Source: Saccharomyces paradoxus
Taxonomy: Eukaryota; Ascomycota; Saccharomycetes; Saccharomycetales; Saccharomycetaceae
Assembly: GCF_002079055.1 (NCBI RefSeq)
Contig: NC_047499.1
Span: 434,001-498,000 of the forward strand
Reading direction: 5' to 3'
DNA: 64,000 nt
This document shows positions 9,909-22,635 of the stretch, piece by piece. Every line of letters starts with the position of its first letter. Position 1 is the first letter of the stretch. Made by a program: the position numbers and the translations under genes. Below the pieces are notes generated by a model that was given only the letters and a program-made list of their open reading frames with translations, searched no databases and was not told the DNA's origin.

Positions 9909-11015
9909 CTAAAATACTTGGTTGGGGTTCCCCTTCAGTTTGTTAGACAATCCTTCATACGAGAGCTCTCCTAACTTTTCTAACTGGCTATTTACATATC
10001 TTTTGTAAGAAAACTCGTCATTACTCAACAGTACCTCAGGGTCGAATATGATACCCTTTCCTTGTAACCTCCATTTGTTAGTCCACTCGATAGCCGTTGA
10101 TTTTTCGTTTTGGCTTTTGTTCGCTTGGAGCCTTCTTAGAACCTCATATATATCGTTTGTGGGCGAGTCAGTGCTTCCAGGATAAAGCTCTTTTCTTCCT
10201 TCATTTAAATTTTGCAAGTTCATTAGGTATAAAAGGTAATCTGCTTGAAATATTGGATCTATAAGGTTATTTTTAACACTACCACATAACGCTAGTCCTA
10301 GCATTCTATTATGATCTGAAACTCGACCGGGAACACCAATCCCTGGAGTATCTATCAAGTATATTTCATTTCTTGATTCCATATTCCGCGAAGCTACTCT
10401 AATAACCTCGCTTGTGGCTCTCGTAACACCAGCTTCGGCACCAGTTTTAGCCACTTTCTTGTGTCTTCCCATATTCTCTCGATCGTATCCGTGAAAAATT
10501 GACCTCAAGCTATTTATTAAAGTGGACTTTCCAACATTAGGCATGCCCGTGATCAACGCTCGGTACCCCATAGGTAAATAACCGCCATTTTTCTCTAGCT
10601 CGAAATTTTTCCATTCTAATACTTTTAGCAGATTCTTGACCTCAATTCTGTTCCGGCAATCCAGTAAAATAAACTTTTCCCCCAACTCTTCATGCCAATA
10701 CTTTAACTTTCTTATATATGCCTTATTGCCGGGCATAAGATCCTTTCTAGTGTATACCACTAACTTCATCATATCGTGTTCCCTTCTTGCTATTCGATCG
10801 AAAACCACATTCCTTGTAGATAACGGGGCACGAATGTCACGTAGTTCTATTATCATATTCATTTGAGGTAGTAATCTTTCAAATTTTCTAAGAGCCTTGA
10901 GTTGGTGCCCCTTGAAATCGGTGAGAGGCATACTGTACTTTGGAAACTCATACCTGGGTGTGAAGGGTGAAATATTGGAAATTGCCCTTCTTGTCGCTTT
11001 CACATTTGTGTGCAT
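9909..11015 (-). CDS. MTG1: Mitochondrial ribosome-assembly GTPase Mtg1
   Basis: The 368-residue protein belongs to the circularly permuted YlqF/MTG1 GTPase family. The permuted motif order is visible: G4-like TRKD near residue 93, then G1 GMPNVGKSTLIN near 158, then G3 DTPGIG near 223. A basic N-terminus (NVKATRRAISN) is compatible with mitochondrial import. Mtg1 is peripheral to the matrix face of the inner membrane and is needed for large mitoribosomal subunit assembly. Length is one more than I recall for S. cerevisiae. The gene lies downstream of and in tandem with ATP25, another mitochondrial gene. Confidence 0.96.
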   Translation of the reverse strand: MHTNVKATRRAISNISPFTPRYEFPKYSMPLTDFKGHQLKALRKFERLLPQMNMIIELRDIRAPLSTRNVVFDRIARREHDMMKLVVYTRKDLMPGNKAYIRKLKYWHEELGEKFILLDCRNRIEVKNLLKVLEWKNFELEKNGGYLPMGYRALITGMPNVGKSTLINSLRSIFHGYDRENMGRHKKVAKTGAEAGVTRATSEVIRVASRNMESRNEIYLIDTPGIGVPGRVSDHNRMLGLALCGSVKNNLIDPIFQADYLLYLMNLQNLNEGRKELYPGSTDSPTNDIYEVLRRLQANKSQNEKSTAIEWTNKWRLQGKGIIFDPEVLLSNDEFSYKRYVNSQLEKLGELSYEGLSNKLKGNPNQVF

Positions 11016-11251
11016 TTCTTATATAATTGGACTGTCACAATCAAGTTTGAGTAACTAACATATCATTTGTTCTTTCTTCTCATAATGGCTAACCTAAATT
11101 GCTTCGAAGAGAGAAAAATTGTGTTCTTTTGACACGATGGCCGGTGTTATGGCCTGCGGCAAAATGAAATTATCATATGCCAGAATGAAATCTTGATTCA
11201 AGTATAGATAAGGCGAACGCCGGGAGATTAACATATTATATACAAGTAATA

Positions 11252-13090
11252 TTATTGGTTGTTTGCTCCACGGATTAAGAACTCTTCCAATGCAGAATTC
11301 TCCATTCCAGCGGTCTTTAATAACGCCTTAATGGAGCTGCGTAATTCTGGCGTTAAGTTGACATTCAGACGTTTAATCCATAGTAAATGACCATTATTTA
11401 CGATTTTTGAGATAATGTGACCATCACCACTTTGATTAAGAACGTTTATAAATTCATTCCATGGCCTCGTGTCCTGACCCTCCCCTGCCGTTGGTGCGAT
11501 AGCTTCCCAAACTTGAAGTAGTTTGGTCCAGTCTTTGATTTTAGCTAAGCTTTGTAATATTGAGATGACCATGTTTGAAGTTAATTTATCTCCAAAGGTT
11601 TGGCAAATGTGGTCTATTGTCTCGTACAATGATCTTAATTTCACGCGTTCATCCGCTACCATGGAATTTAAAAGAAGAGATATTACTTTTTCATCGTAAA
11701 GAACTGAACTATCGCCCTCTCTTTGTAGACCTTTAAATAAGCTCAAAGCTCTGACCACCACCCTGTTTTGCTTTACTAGATTGAAATATGAATGACTAGA
11801 GTGTTGCGTTTTCAGAACTATTTCTAAAAGAGCAATTAGATCTTTCCTCGTTAACTCTTGCCCCAACGATTTTTTCAAAAGTAGATAATCCTTGAGGAAA
11901 ACACGATCCGAATAAAATTGCGGATTTGCCCTGTTCAAAAGTATGGCATATTCTAGCCGTAATGGCCAGTATACAGTCGATTGCCTTAAGGTTAACAATG
12001 TTGAATGTTCGTCAAATAAGGATTTCCATTGAGCAACATCTACATCCCTCCCTTTTCCCACAAAATCCTCTAAACTATTCTTCATGTGCTCTAAAGTACG
12101 TATATTGTGAGCTTGGCTAACGGGGCTATTGTAAATTATCCTACTAGCCTCTTTAAAATCTTGCTTCTGCAGGAAGTGTCTTAACTTACTTAGTTCGTTT
12201 GAATTACTAGTTGAGTACCTCCTTCTTTGCTGGGCTAATCTTCTTAGGCCTAAAAGAATATTATCGTCGCTTGAAATTTCGTTCATCTTTGAAAGAGTAG
12301 AAACATTGTCTGGCTCTGAATTTTGGAACTTGGATTTCTCAGTTTCAGGAGCATATAGCTCTTCTAAATTCAATTCATTACGCCTCTTCTGTGTCAAAAT
12401 ATTTACAAAAATACCATCAACATGACAATCGATCATGTACCACGCTTCACTATTTGAGTCTTTTGTAGAGCCTTCAGAGCTTCTACCTAATAACTTACTA
12501 AGGTTGGATTTCCTCGCTAATCTTCTTTTTCTTCTGCTTTCTTGTCGTTCATTGAAGTTTCCTTCGACGTATGCACTACCACAGAATTCTTGCTTTAAAA
12601 ACTTGTTCAACTCCAAGAAACTTTTATGGCAATGTTTGGTAGATCTTGCTGTGCATATGATCATGAAGTCGCCCAATTTATTAACGGCTGAAACAGAATT
12701 TGGGCTGTTCTCCCGTAAATCGAAAACCAGGAAGTCATCCAGACCAAGTTTATCAGTCAAGAGGTCCGTTATTTTTCTCAATGAGTTTGGAGAGGCTTCA
12801 GGTAACTCGACTGCCTTGTCCGTCTGGTTGCCATTTTCTTTTTTATCTTCCATTAGTTCCTTTTCATTGCCAACAATCTTGAGATACCAGGGTGTCTCTA
12901 AAGGGGCAAAAGTAGAGTTTTTGGATAGGTGGCGTTGTTCATGGTTGTCATTCTCGCCTTTCGTCGAGTAATTTCCTGCTGTGTTGTGACTATGAAGAGG
13001 GGGAAGGCTCTGCTTCAACGATATGGCAAAAGGAATATTGGCCATACGAATCCTCCGGCTATGGAAGGGCAGTAGACAGAGCTTTTTCAT
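11252..13090 (-). CDS. ATP25: Mitochondrial ATP synthase biogenesis factor Atp25
   Basis: The ATG at 13090 gives 612 residues, the S. cerevisiae length; the open frame continues two codons upstream to a GTG that I reject as a start. The arginine/lysine-rich, acid-free N-terminus (about residues 1-35) looks like a mitochondrial presequence. The segment around residues 85-230 contains an RsfS/Iojap-like domain ([29 protein letters not shown]). The remaining half is helical and corresponds to the M-domain, which is cleaved off and stabilises OLI1/ATP9 mRNA, while the N-terminal part helps Atp9 ring assembly. These functional statements come from the known yeast protein. A 178-residue antisense frame at 12435-12971 is a shadow. 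Confidence 0.95.
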   Translation of the reverse strand: MKKLCLLPFHSRRIRMANIPFAISLKQSLPPLHSHNTAGNYSTKGENDNHEQRHLSKNSTFAPLETPWYLKIVGNEKELMEDKKENGNQTDKAVELPEASPNSLRKITDLLTDKLGLDDFLVFDLRENSPNSVSAVNKLGDFMIICTARSTKHCHKSFLELNKFLKQEFCGSAYVEGNFNERQESRRKRRLARKSNLSKLLGRSSEGSTKDSNSEAWYMIDCHVDGIFVNILTQKRRNELNLEELYAPETEKSKFQNSEPDNVSTLSKMNEISSDDNILLGLRRLAQQRRRYSTSNSNELSKLRHFLQKQDFKEASRIIYNSPVSQAHNIRTLEHMKNSLEDFVGKGRDVDVAQWKSLFDEHSTLLTLRQSTVYWPLRLEYAILLNRANPQFYSDRVFLKDYLLLKKSLGQELTRKDLIALLEIVLKTQHSSHSYFNLVKQNRVVVRALSLFKGLQREGDSSVLYDEKVISLLLNSMVADERVKLRSLYETIDHICQTFGDKLTSNMVISILQSLAKIKDWTKLLQVWEAIAPTAGEGQDTRPWNEFINVLNQSGDGHIISKIVNNGHLLWIKRLNVNLTPELRSSIKALLKTAGMENSALEEFLIRGANNQ

Positions 13091-13399
13091 GTTCACAAAT
13101 CCCGAACTCTAAACCTATTATTGAGCAGGCTAATACACTTAATCTTCACTGGGTGTCGATCTTTTTTAATAGCTTCACTTTTCCTGTTTTTCTGGCCGAA
13201 TGGCCCTCACTATTCTTCTTCATCGGGATGAAAAGCGTAATTCTTAGAAGATTGAAAGCTTATTAGGAGCGTGGTTTAGAAAAGATATCAAGACGCATTC
13301 ATTGTGACAAGTAAAACAGAAATATTCTATTGTGTAGTGATGTGGAATTCGTAAAAGAGAGATCATTTCGAAGGTTGCGATAATCATTGTGATTCTATT
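13091..13399. other. ATP25 upstream region
   Basis: This 309-bp stretch holds the ATP25 promoter and ends at the delta LTR. I see no gene in it. Its last 23 bp resemble the DNA just before another delta LTR at 31872 (see findings). Confidence 0.5.
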
Positions 13400-13715
13400 T
13401 GTTGTAATAAGAATTAACTATCATCTATTGACTAGTTTTAATATTACTGGTATCACATGCAGTGTAAGAAGATTGAGAAACAGTCATCAAATCTAATGGA
13501 AGTTGAAATGCAAGGATTGATAGTGTAATAGGATAATGAATGACAAGATATAAAAGGAAAGAAGATAAAGTATTATTATTATGTTGAACTACCAATTGCC
13601 TTTTGGGGATTCCTAATGCCTCGAGAAAAACTTGTAGTATAGTTTGTATACCAATATTATAGCCTTTATGAACAATGGAATCCCACAAATTATCCAATTA
13701 TTCACCAACTTCTCA
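13400..13715 (+). mobile_element. Solo delta LTR (Ty1/Ty2 family)
   Basis: The element begins TGTTGTAATAAG and ends TTCACCAACTTCTCA, the two ends of a delta LTR, in the plus orientation; it is 316 bp against the usual roughly 334 bp. No internal Ty sequence is present, so it is a solo LTR left by LTR-LTR recombination. The flanking 5-mers do not match and the sequence is diverged from young deltas, so it looks old. It lies about 110 bp upstream of tRNA-Asp, in the usual Ty1 target zone before Pol III genes. Confidence 0.85.
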
Positions 13716-13827
13716 CAAATCACTTTTTTCAAACATCTACCAATTTTTGAAAGGTTTGCTTTACGCCTAAAAGGCTTTATAAGCGCCGATAGAAATATCA
13801 TTTTGAGCATAAAAATCCCAGACATCT

Positions 13828-13899
13828 TCCGTGATAGTTTAATGGTCAGAATGGGCGCTTGTCGCGTGCCAGATCGGGGTTCAATTCCCCGTCGCGGAG
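13828..13899 (+). tRNA. tD(GUC): tRNA-Asp (GTC anticodon)
   Basis: The 72-nt gene begins TCCGTGATAG. The acceptor stem TCCGTGA pairs with TCGCGGA, followed by discriminator G. The anticodon loop reads CTTGTCGC with anticodon GTC, and the B box GGTTCAATTCC is intact. A T-run at 13903-13911 is the Pol III terminator. There is no intron. S. cerevisiae has a tRNA-Asp gene at the same place between ATP25 and YMR099C. Confidence 0.97.
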
Positions 13900-14221
13900 A
13901 ATTTTTTTTTTCACGAACGCAATTGTATTGCATGAGCATCACTATGTATAGTTCGGCGTCATTTTTGAATACATTAGTTTTACTGAAGTTTAAGGTATTA
14001 TATTACCAGGACAGGCTTAATAATACTTTTTGACAGTTTGTTTTTATTGCGTCTGAAATTAAATAAAGATCCAATTTAACAGGTCGTTGCTTTAAATTTT
14101 GTTTGTTAGCGAGAGTTAGAAATAAAAAGAGAAAAGGATAATCAAATATCCTACATTAAAAAAAGTATAGAACTTCAACTGTACTTTATAAGAATTACCG
14201 TTGCTATATATTCTATATTAC
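13900..14221. other. tRNA-Asp to YMR099C intergenic
   Basis: AT-rich, 322 bp. Apart from the Pol III T-run terminator at its left edge and the YMR099C 3' end region, I see no feature. Confidence 0.4.
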
Positions 14222-16569
<2,348 letters not shown>

Positions 16570-18429
16570 ATGAGAGACTCTAATCATCGATCATTGACGT
16601 CGAATAAGCCGATAGTAACAATAACATCTACCGTTTATGACCGAAGAGCATTGGATATCAACTCTAGCATTCCATTAATAAACTCATTAAACTACTTAAC
16701 ATATCTAACCTCAAATTCATCAAAAGTTAGAGAAACGGTGGCCAACGATGGTGCCCTGGAACGATTGGTCTCAATATTGAGAAGTTGTCATTTGAGTTTA
16801 TTTGAGTTGTTGGATTTGGATTTAGAAGTCTTCAGTGAGCACGAAAACATTAAGAATTTATGGAAAGAAAAAAGACTGGCACTATGTGCTTGGAAATGGA
16901 CTTTAACGTTCCAGTGTTTAGTATTAACAGGCACTAGAGGAACGGAACAAATTCGGAAAAAAGTGGTAATGTCTGGCGTCTTATCTGTGCTGGTCACAGT
17001 ATTGGATAACTATTTACTATATCACAGAAATTATGATTTCATCAAAGACCAAACTATGACTTTTGATTTTAAAGGAATAACCACGGAAACAATGTATAAA
17101 TTCATGAGAAAAGATGAAAATGAAACATATCAACAGTATATAGAGTTCATTACAGGTCAGGATAAATTGAAATTGTCAAATGATAAAGACTTTCTAAACG
17201 AACGATTAGTGGCACCATCTATGACAATTCCAACTGATTTTAGCGATATATGGCTCCGGTTTGCAGACCTAGCTAGCAATTTTAGTCCTGATCGCGAAAA
17301 ACATGACAGTGATATTGATATTGGTAGTGAAACAGAAAGTAAAAATTTTGATGCATATAAGAATTTCTTCTCACAACCGGACGTTAATAGACCTACAATT
17401 TCCACTCCACGTGAATTTTTTCTCGGAAGGATTGTCCCAAAACAAGACGACGTTATCTGGTCGCTTCAGTTATTAGCTTTTGTTTCTAAGTATACGTATA
17501 TGAAATCAACCCTCCAAAATGTTGAGCTGGTTGAATCTCTATCATTTAGAAGTATGGCTACCAAAATTAAACAGAGAATCTCAGAAGAGAACGATTTAGA
17601 AGAACAAGAGAGAAACGTAACCGTTAAGTTTTCTTCATTATACCCTTATTTATCAAAAAATTCTGAAAAAAATCTTAGAGACAAGGCACCAGATACTAGT
17701 AAGATGGATCCATTTTTTAAAGAATTGGAAGAACTTTCATACAGATGTCAACAAGAACAAAATGAAATATCTAATAATCACTGTCCGGTTCTTAATTTGT
17801 TTGAGCGCTATCGGGTACCGAAACCTAGCGACAACAATGCCTATGGTAAGGATAAGGAAAGAATTAATTTGAGAAAGAAAATATCTGATAACTTTGAAAG
17901 GTGCTGGAGCTACGAAAAGATGAACAAAGGATTAACAAATAGCGTCTGCAAAAACAAGGTACCATCAAATGTTGTAAACATCTTTCCTTTAGTCGAGAAA
18001 TATACTGTGAGTACAGAAAATACACATGACATCATATACTGGAGTTCTGTCATTATGAGGAATTCCTGCCGAAAAAATGAAATTTTAGGTGTACGTCAAT
18101 GTGCCAATTTTTCATGCGGAAAATGGGAAGATTTTCCCAGACAATTTGCAAAATGTCGTCGATGTAAAAGGACAAAGTATTGCTCAAGAAAGTGTCAATT
18201 AAAAGCATGGGGCTATCATAGGTATTGGTGTCACGAAGTTGGGTCAAGTCATATGAGATCCACGAATACCACCACAGGCGTCAATACCCCAAATGAGCCG
18301 AGTTCCTTAAACACCACTGCTACTACTGCAGCTGATGTTTCGAATTCTACCAGTACTTTCACGCCTAATATATCCACCACCGTACCTGATGAAATAAGCA
18401 ATACGGATGAAAATAGCATACCTGAGTAA
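16570..18429 (+). CDS. MUB1: MYND zinc-finger protein Mub1 (Ubr2/Rad6 adaptor)
   Basis: The 619-residue protein has a long helical, Armadillo-like N-terminal body and a MYND zinc finger at about residues 508-556, with the Cys pairs CANFSC, CRRC and CSRKC and the terminal YWCHEV. In S. cerevisiae Mub1 bridges the E3 Ubr2 and the E2 Rad6 to ubiquitinate Rpn4, the proteasome-gene activator, and also Dsn1. The C-terminal 60 residues are Ser/Thr/Asn-rich and disordered. The ATG at 16570 (MRDSNHRSL) gives a length within one residue of the 620 of S. cerevisiae. It converges with SRT1. Confidence 0.96.
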   Translation: MRDSNHRSLTSNKPIVTITSTVYDRRALDINSSIPLINSLNYLTYLTSNSSKVRETVANDGALERLVSILRSCHLSLFELLDLDLEVFSEHENIKNLWKEKRLALCAWKWTLTFQCLVLTGTRGTEQIRKKVVMSGVLSVLVTVLDNYLLYHRNYDFIKDQTMTFDFKGITTETMYKFMRKDENETYQQYIEFITGQDKLKLSNDKDFLNERLVAPSMTIPTDFSDIWLRFADLASNFSPDREKHDSDIDIGSETESKNFDAYKNFFSQPDVNRPTISTPREFFLGRIVPKQDDVIWSLQLLAFVSKYTYMKSTLQNVELVESLSFRSMATKIKQRISEENDLEEQERNVTVKFSSLYPYLSKNSEKNLRDKAPDTSKMDPFFKELEELSYRCQQEQNEISNNHCPVLNLFERYRVPKPSDNNAYGKDKERINLRKKISDNFERCWSYEKMNKGLTNSVCKNKVPSNVVNIFPLVEKYTVSTENTHDIIYWSSVIMRNSCRKNEILGVRQCANFSCGKWEDFPRQFAKCRRCKRTKYCSRKCQLKAWGYHRYWCHEVGSSHMRSTNTTTGVNTPNEPSSLNTTATTAADVSNSTSTFTPNISTTVPDEISNTDENSIPE

Positions 18430-18483
18430 AGTAGATAGGGTGATTTTGATGACTAAGGCTTAACGAGATCATGAAGTATTCAT

Positions 18484-18660
18484 TAACGGAGTTTTTTTTG
18501 TTTTCGTTGTTTTTTTTTTTTATTTTTTGTTCCTCATTTTTTTCTTATTTTATTAGCTATACACTTGGCACAGGGAAACTTTTATATACCGGATATAAAT
18601 AATCAAAAGACTACTAATTTAAAATAATATAATAATAATAATATAATAATAGCATGGAAG
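18484..18660. repeat. Poly-T tracts and AAT-rich microsatellite between MUB1 and SRT1
   Basis: The convergent 294-bp gap has several T-runs between 18490 and 18550 and an imperfect (AAT)n tract near 18620-18652. Both are consistent with 3'-end/polyadenylation DNA and simple-sequence slippage. No gene is seen. Confidence 0.6.
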
Positions 18661-18723
18661 AATCAGATTTTTTAAGTGTTCATTTTTTTTCTCTGAGCTT
18701 TCTCATTAGGCGCTTTCATCCAT

Positions 18724-19758
18724 TCATTCTTCTCCTGTAACCGAGACGGAAAGAGGAGGGTTTGGAAATTGATATAATGGCATGGATGGTTTCTTTCTTT
18801 TAAGTATAGAGGGAACGCCTTCGTAAACCTTTTCAAACAACGAGCGATTCTTCTCATTATATCTTTGAATGGTGGAAAAGAAGGACCATTTGAGAATCAT
18901 TAAATACATAGCAAAGAAGCTAAAATTCGGCCACAACGTATCGCTAAATTCAATGGTGGCATTTTCATGCACTTGCCATAGCATATAGTCCGACAGCCTT
19001 CTATGCCCACTGGTTCTGATCAATAGTTCACATTTATTGGAATAGAAATCCATGTACATTTTATTAGTGAATTTTTTTATATTAATCCTACTTGGTGATT
19101 TATTTTCCAAAAGGTCCTGAACTGAATCGCGAATTGTATGCAACATGTCATTTCTCGAAGTATATGGAAAACATATATATAAAGTGAAATCGTCTCCATT
19201 CTTTGTTATGTCTTCCACTTTTTCAATTCTTTTCCTCATTTCGGGGGAAAGTAAAGATTGGTCACCTACTATTCTTATTTTAGATCCGTATAAAGGATCC
19301 TTATAATCATTGGCTCTTTTGGCAAATTCATCAAGCTTTACTGTAAATAAATTCATTAGCGTATCTACTTCTTCTTTTGGTCTATTGAAATTTTCAATAG
19401 AAAACGCATATGCGGAAACACATTTTACGCCCAACCTTTTGCAGATATAGAGCAGTGTTAGTAGTGTTAGACCACCAGCTTCATGACCTTTTTTTACTGG
19501 TAGCCTTCGTGCTTTAGCATATCTACGGTTACCATCCATGATGAAGGAGACATGTTCGGGCACTGGTCCTACGCTCAATGCTTTTATCAAAAGATTTTGA
19601 ACAGTTATATAAAGCCATGAAAACAAGCTTAATGACATAACCCACGCAAATATCTTCTGAAATACACTTCTTACTGCAAAGCAGATCTGTTCTTTGGTTT
19701 CTACCAGTAGCCTTCTTAGGGCCACAAGCTGAATGTGAATAATACTGGGTACTTTCAT
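18724..19758 (-). CDS. SRT1: cis-Prenyltransferase Srt1 (dehydrodolichyl diphosphate synthase subunit)
   Basis: The ATG at 19758 gives 344 residues (MKVPSIIHIQ); the open frame begins four codons earlier at a TTG, which I reject because S. cerevisiae Srt1 starts at this methionine and is 343 residues long. A hydrophobic segment at about residues 37-54 suits membrane/lipid-droplet association. The UPP-synthase signature FIMDGNRRYA carries catalytic Asp75. The motifs SAYAFSIENFNRP and RTSGHRRLSDYMLWQ are present, so substrate-binding residues are intact. Srt1 makes long-chain polyprenols with Nus1, mainly in stationary phase and sporulation. The paralogue is RER2 elsewhere. Confidence 0.96.
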   Translation of the reverse strand: MKVPSIIHIQLVALRRLLVETKEQICFAVRSVFQKIFAWVMSLSLFSWLYITVQNLLIKALSVGPVPEHVSFIMDGNRRYAKARRLPVKKGHEAGGLTLLTLLYICKRLGVKCVSAYAFSIENFNRPKEEVDTLMNLFTVKLDEFAKRANDYKDPLYGSKIRIVGDQSLLSPEMRKRIEKVEDITKNGDDFTLYICFPYTSRNDMLHTIRDSVQDLLENKSPSRINIKKFTNKMYMDFYSNKCELLIRTSGHRRLSDYMLWQVHENATIEFSDTLWPNFSFFAMYLMILKWSFFSTIQRYNEKNRSLFEKVYEGVPSILKRKKPSMPLYQFPNPPLSVSVTGEE

Positions 19759-20127
19759 TGTGGTCAACAAAACTATTCCGTATTTAAACGACAGTATGTC
19801 CTTTATAAGTTAATAAATTAAATAAGTGCCCCAAATTGTAATCCAGTCTCCATCTATTTTGAAGTTCCTTAAATAATAGAAAATATATAGCTTTAGCCGC
19901 CGAGGTCCACTCAATATGGAGTAGTTACCCTTAACAGGCTCCCCTCTCCGCTTTATCCTTTCAGAGATTTGCAACAGCATATCGGCAACAAATGATAGGT
20001 TCATTGTTAGCGTTCATTAATTATTAGATTAAAATTTATATAAGTGTATCGTGTTTTTACTTTATGTACGAAAATTGATATGCATTTTAAGGTGTCATTC
20101 AAGGAGAAAAAATTTAATTCGTCAGCG
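19759..20127. other. SRT1 promoter / LAF1 3' region
   Basis: This 369-bp gap between tandem minus-strand genes shows no further gene. An open frame at 19810-20004 begins at an ATG and reads 64 residues, but it has no recognisable features and lies in the SRT1 promoter. Confidence 0.4.
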
Positions 20128-22635
20128 TTATCTGAAGTTGTTAACTACTGTGCCGCAGTCTACGCAGTAATAGTTTCTATCTTGTTGATCATTAGCACCA
20201 GAAAACGCTTCAAATCTTGAACCGTTGCAAACATTGCAACGTATAGGCAAGTTCATCGCGCTCGTTGGGGTGGTAGGCCCATGTACGTTAGAGAAAATTG
20301 ATGACATGCTTTCCCTTGGCGTTTTTGGCTGTGCATTGCTCCCGAGTGTTTTTAATGATGTACTGCTTTTAGGACATATATTAGAGTATCCACGGCATGT
20401 TGCATAACTTTTTCCGGTATTATTATAAGTTGTTGTTGTCGTCGGTGGACCAGCTAGGTTCGATTTACCTCTCGAATTGAAGCTTCGACCCAATGAATGC
20501 AAAGAATCAGAGCTGTTGAATCTTCTCCGAACCTCTCTATTGTATTCTTGTAGTTTGAGTAACACGCGCTTTCTTATAACAGATGGCATGTCTGCTCTGA
20601 ATACACGAATAGTCCCTATGTTATCAGTACTGATCAATATCGTTCCAATTGCGTCAACAACATCTGGAACGGCGCTAGTGGCAGAAGCATTAGAAATTGA
20701 GCCTGGCTTAGAATTGTAGCCTAAAGACGACTCTACATCTGACATTATACCATCGTCATTACTCCGACTCAAAACATCGAAACTATCCGAAGTCTGAAAA
20801 AATTCTAGAGATAACTCGCAGATAACGTCGTTAGACAAGGATAATGTTTTTGAGGTTTCCGGGGGTGCAATGCTAACACAAGTAACTGGGGCATTGTGGG
20901 CATGAAAAGAAATGTAATCTGTATTTTTGATATAATGATCGTTGCTATGATGAGGCAAGGGAAGTAGATTACTAAGCTTCAAGTGATGATGTGGTTTTTC
21001 TTCGGTATTCTGACTGGACGACCTACTCATGGATTTACTAAATATGCTTCTCAAACTTCCAGACCGAGCCAATCCCTTTGGTTTCCTTTTGGTTTCGTCT
21101 CGGCCATTCTCTCTATCTGAAGACTTCAACCTCCAGCCGTAAACCCAGTGGTCATCACTACTATTTACAACAATTGGTTGACCATGCCAGATGGATAGCT
21201 GTGCCTTGTGTTGAGAAGATCCGCTGTGGAAGCCCTTTAGGACTTCTAGAAGCTTTCTCTGTTCTAAGTCAAAAATTCTTATCCTAGAATCATTTGACGT
21301 AACAACTAAGCGGAGCGAATTATCCAATTGAGATCTAAAAGCTTGTAAACCCGTTACACGTGGACCATGACGAATTTTTGAGTCAGTTTCCGTGACCATG
21401 ACGTGAGCGTTTTGTTCTTGCGTTTGTCTGTCAGTAACGTGAAACGAAGAAACTGGAGTAAGACCTCTAGTCATCAAAATATGAACGTATCCGTTAAATG
21501 TTCCTATTATTGTGTATTTTCCTTCCTCAGGAGATAATGTGACAGATGTGATTAAATCTTGACAATCGTACTCGAAGCTGACTTCATCATCCAAGATGGA
21601 CCATAACCTACATTTGTGATCCAGACAGCCGCTAATAAAAAATCTATCGTCTGTGGGGTGAAATTCAACACAAGTGACAAAGTCAGGATGTATAAATGTC
21701 TTCAGTGAGTTTTTCCTATCTGGATGCCATAGTTTTACCGTCTTATCCATCGATGCTGATAGAATAAAATTATTTTTAGACCAGTTTATATCCAGGACAT
21801 CTTGCACATGTTCTTTATAGAGACGCAAAGGCGTTGGATGGAATACAGGTGCATACAAATTCAATAATTTTTCTTTCTCTTCATATTTCTCTGTAGCAGC
21901 ATCCAAAAATTGTTTTTCTTTCGGATTGTTCAATGAATTAACCTGCTGTTTAATGCGCATCGACTTAGCTCGAGCCTCTTTATTTGATTCCGCACTAGAG
22001 TCCAATTCGGCTCTTTCAACCGGAGAACCAATAACCTTCCATATTCTTATTTTGCCATCTTTGCTACCAGTGGCCATAAACTTTCCATCGCGGCTAAACT
22101 TTGTACTCCATATCGCTTTAGATGTTGGTTCAGATGATTTGGAGGTAGAGGTAATCGTTTCACCTTCGTAGGCGGTTAGTTCTTGCGCAAGAAATAATCT
22201 TCTGAACTGCTTTAGGTTTTTCCGCCTTTTTAACATTTTAATATACTTTGGCTCCCTCAAATAGTTTTCAAATTGCTCAGTATCAATGGAATTGAAAGGA
22301 TAAAACTCATTAACCCTAAGACTGGAAGTTAAAGTATTGCCTCTTTGTAAATGTTCTTTTAGTCTCATGAATGAATCGGTAGCATTGCCATTATTACTAC
22401 TATGGTTGATTTTGCCATTGGTATTGTTCGTTTTTGTCATTCTAAACTTTAATGGCTCGATATCTGCAGAATATTCAAGATTCAATTTGCTTTTGCTTTC
22501 ACTGGAACTAGACTCGCCGTCGAAGCTCTCTTGATGCGACCGACTCTCCTCTTCAGATCCAGTGGTATTGGAGGAATTACTGAATTCAGAGTGTATCTTG
22601 CTTATACTTGTTTTATCCTCCGCCATATTTGTCAT
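20128..22635 (-). CDS. LAF1: WD40 protein Laf1 (YMR102C)
   Basis: The 835-residue protein has a disordered, Ser/Glu/Asn-rich N-terminus (1-130), then WD40 repeats in two blocks at about 165-520 and 560-690 (IRIWKV, VKLWHP, CRLWSI, IRIFDL and IRVFRA ends). A Ser/Arg-rich insert with possible AGC-kinase sites (RSGSLRS) separates the blocks. The extreme C-terminus has two CxxC pairs (CNVC and CVDC, about residues 798-826), a small zinc-ribbon-like fold. In yeast this protein is reported with its paralogue Dgr2 as a partner of sterol-transfer proteins at membrane contacts; its biochemical role is poorly known. Length is one more than the 834 I recall. The gene symbol is less certain than the locus identity. 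Confidence 0.93.
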   Translation of the reverse strand: MTNMAEDKTSISKIHSEFSNSSNTTGSEEESRSHQESFDGESSSSESKSKLNLEYSADIEPLKFRMTKTNNTNGKINHSSNNGNATDSFMRLKEHLQRGNTLTSSLRVNEFYPFNSIDTEQFENYLREPKYIKMLKRRKNLKQFRRLFLAQELTAYEGETITSTSKSSEPTSKAIWSTKFSRDGKFMATGSKDGKIRIWKVIGSPVERAELDSSAESNKEARAKSMRIKQQVNSLNNPKEKQFLDAATEKYEEKEKLLNLYAPVFHPTPLRLYKEHVQDVLDINWSKNNFILSASMDKTVKLWHPDRKNSLKTFIHPDFVTCVEFHPTDDRFFISGCLDHKCRLWSILDDEVSFEYDCQDLITSVTLSPEEGKYTIIGTFNGYVHILMTRGLTPVSSFHVTDRQTQEQNAHVMVTETDSKIRHGPRVTGLQAFRSQLDNSLRLVVTSNDSRIRIFDLEQRKLLEVLKGFHSGSSQHKAQLSIWHGQPIVVNSSDDHWVYGWRLKSSDRENGRDETKRKPKGLARSGSLRSIFSKSMSRSSSQNTEEKPHHHLKLSNLLPLPHHSNDHYIKNTDYISFHAHNAPVTCVSIAPPETSKTLSLSNDVICELSLEFFQTSDSFDVLSRSNDDGIMSDVESSLGYNSKPGSISNASATSAVPDVVDAIGTILISTDNIGTIRVFRADMPSVIRKRVLLKLQEYNREVRRRFNSSDSLHSLGRSFNSRGKSNLAGPPTTTTTYNNTGKSYATCRGYSNICPKSSTSLKTLGSNAQPKTPRESMSSIFSNVHGPTTPTSAMNLPIRCNVCNGSRFEAFSGANDQQDRNYYCVDCGTVVNNFR

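Noticed and set aside
12435-12971. 178-codon plus-strand ORF
   Set aside because: It lies fully antisense to ATP25, has no recognisable domain and ends with the ATP25 low-complexity composition; it is a shadow frame.
13644-14033. 129-codon ORF reading through delta LTR and tRNA-Asp
   Set aside because: It crosses a tRNA gene and an LTR and has no homology; it is spurious.
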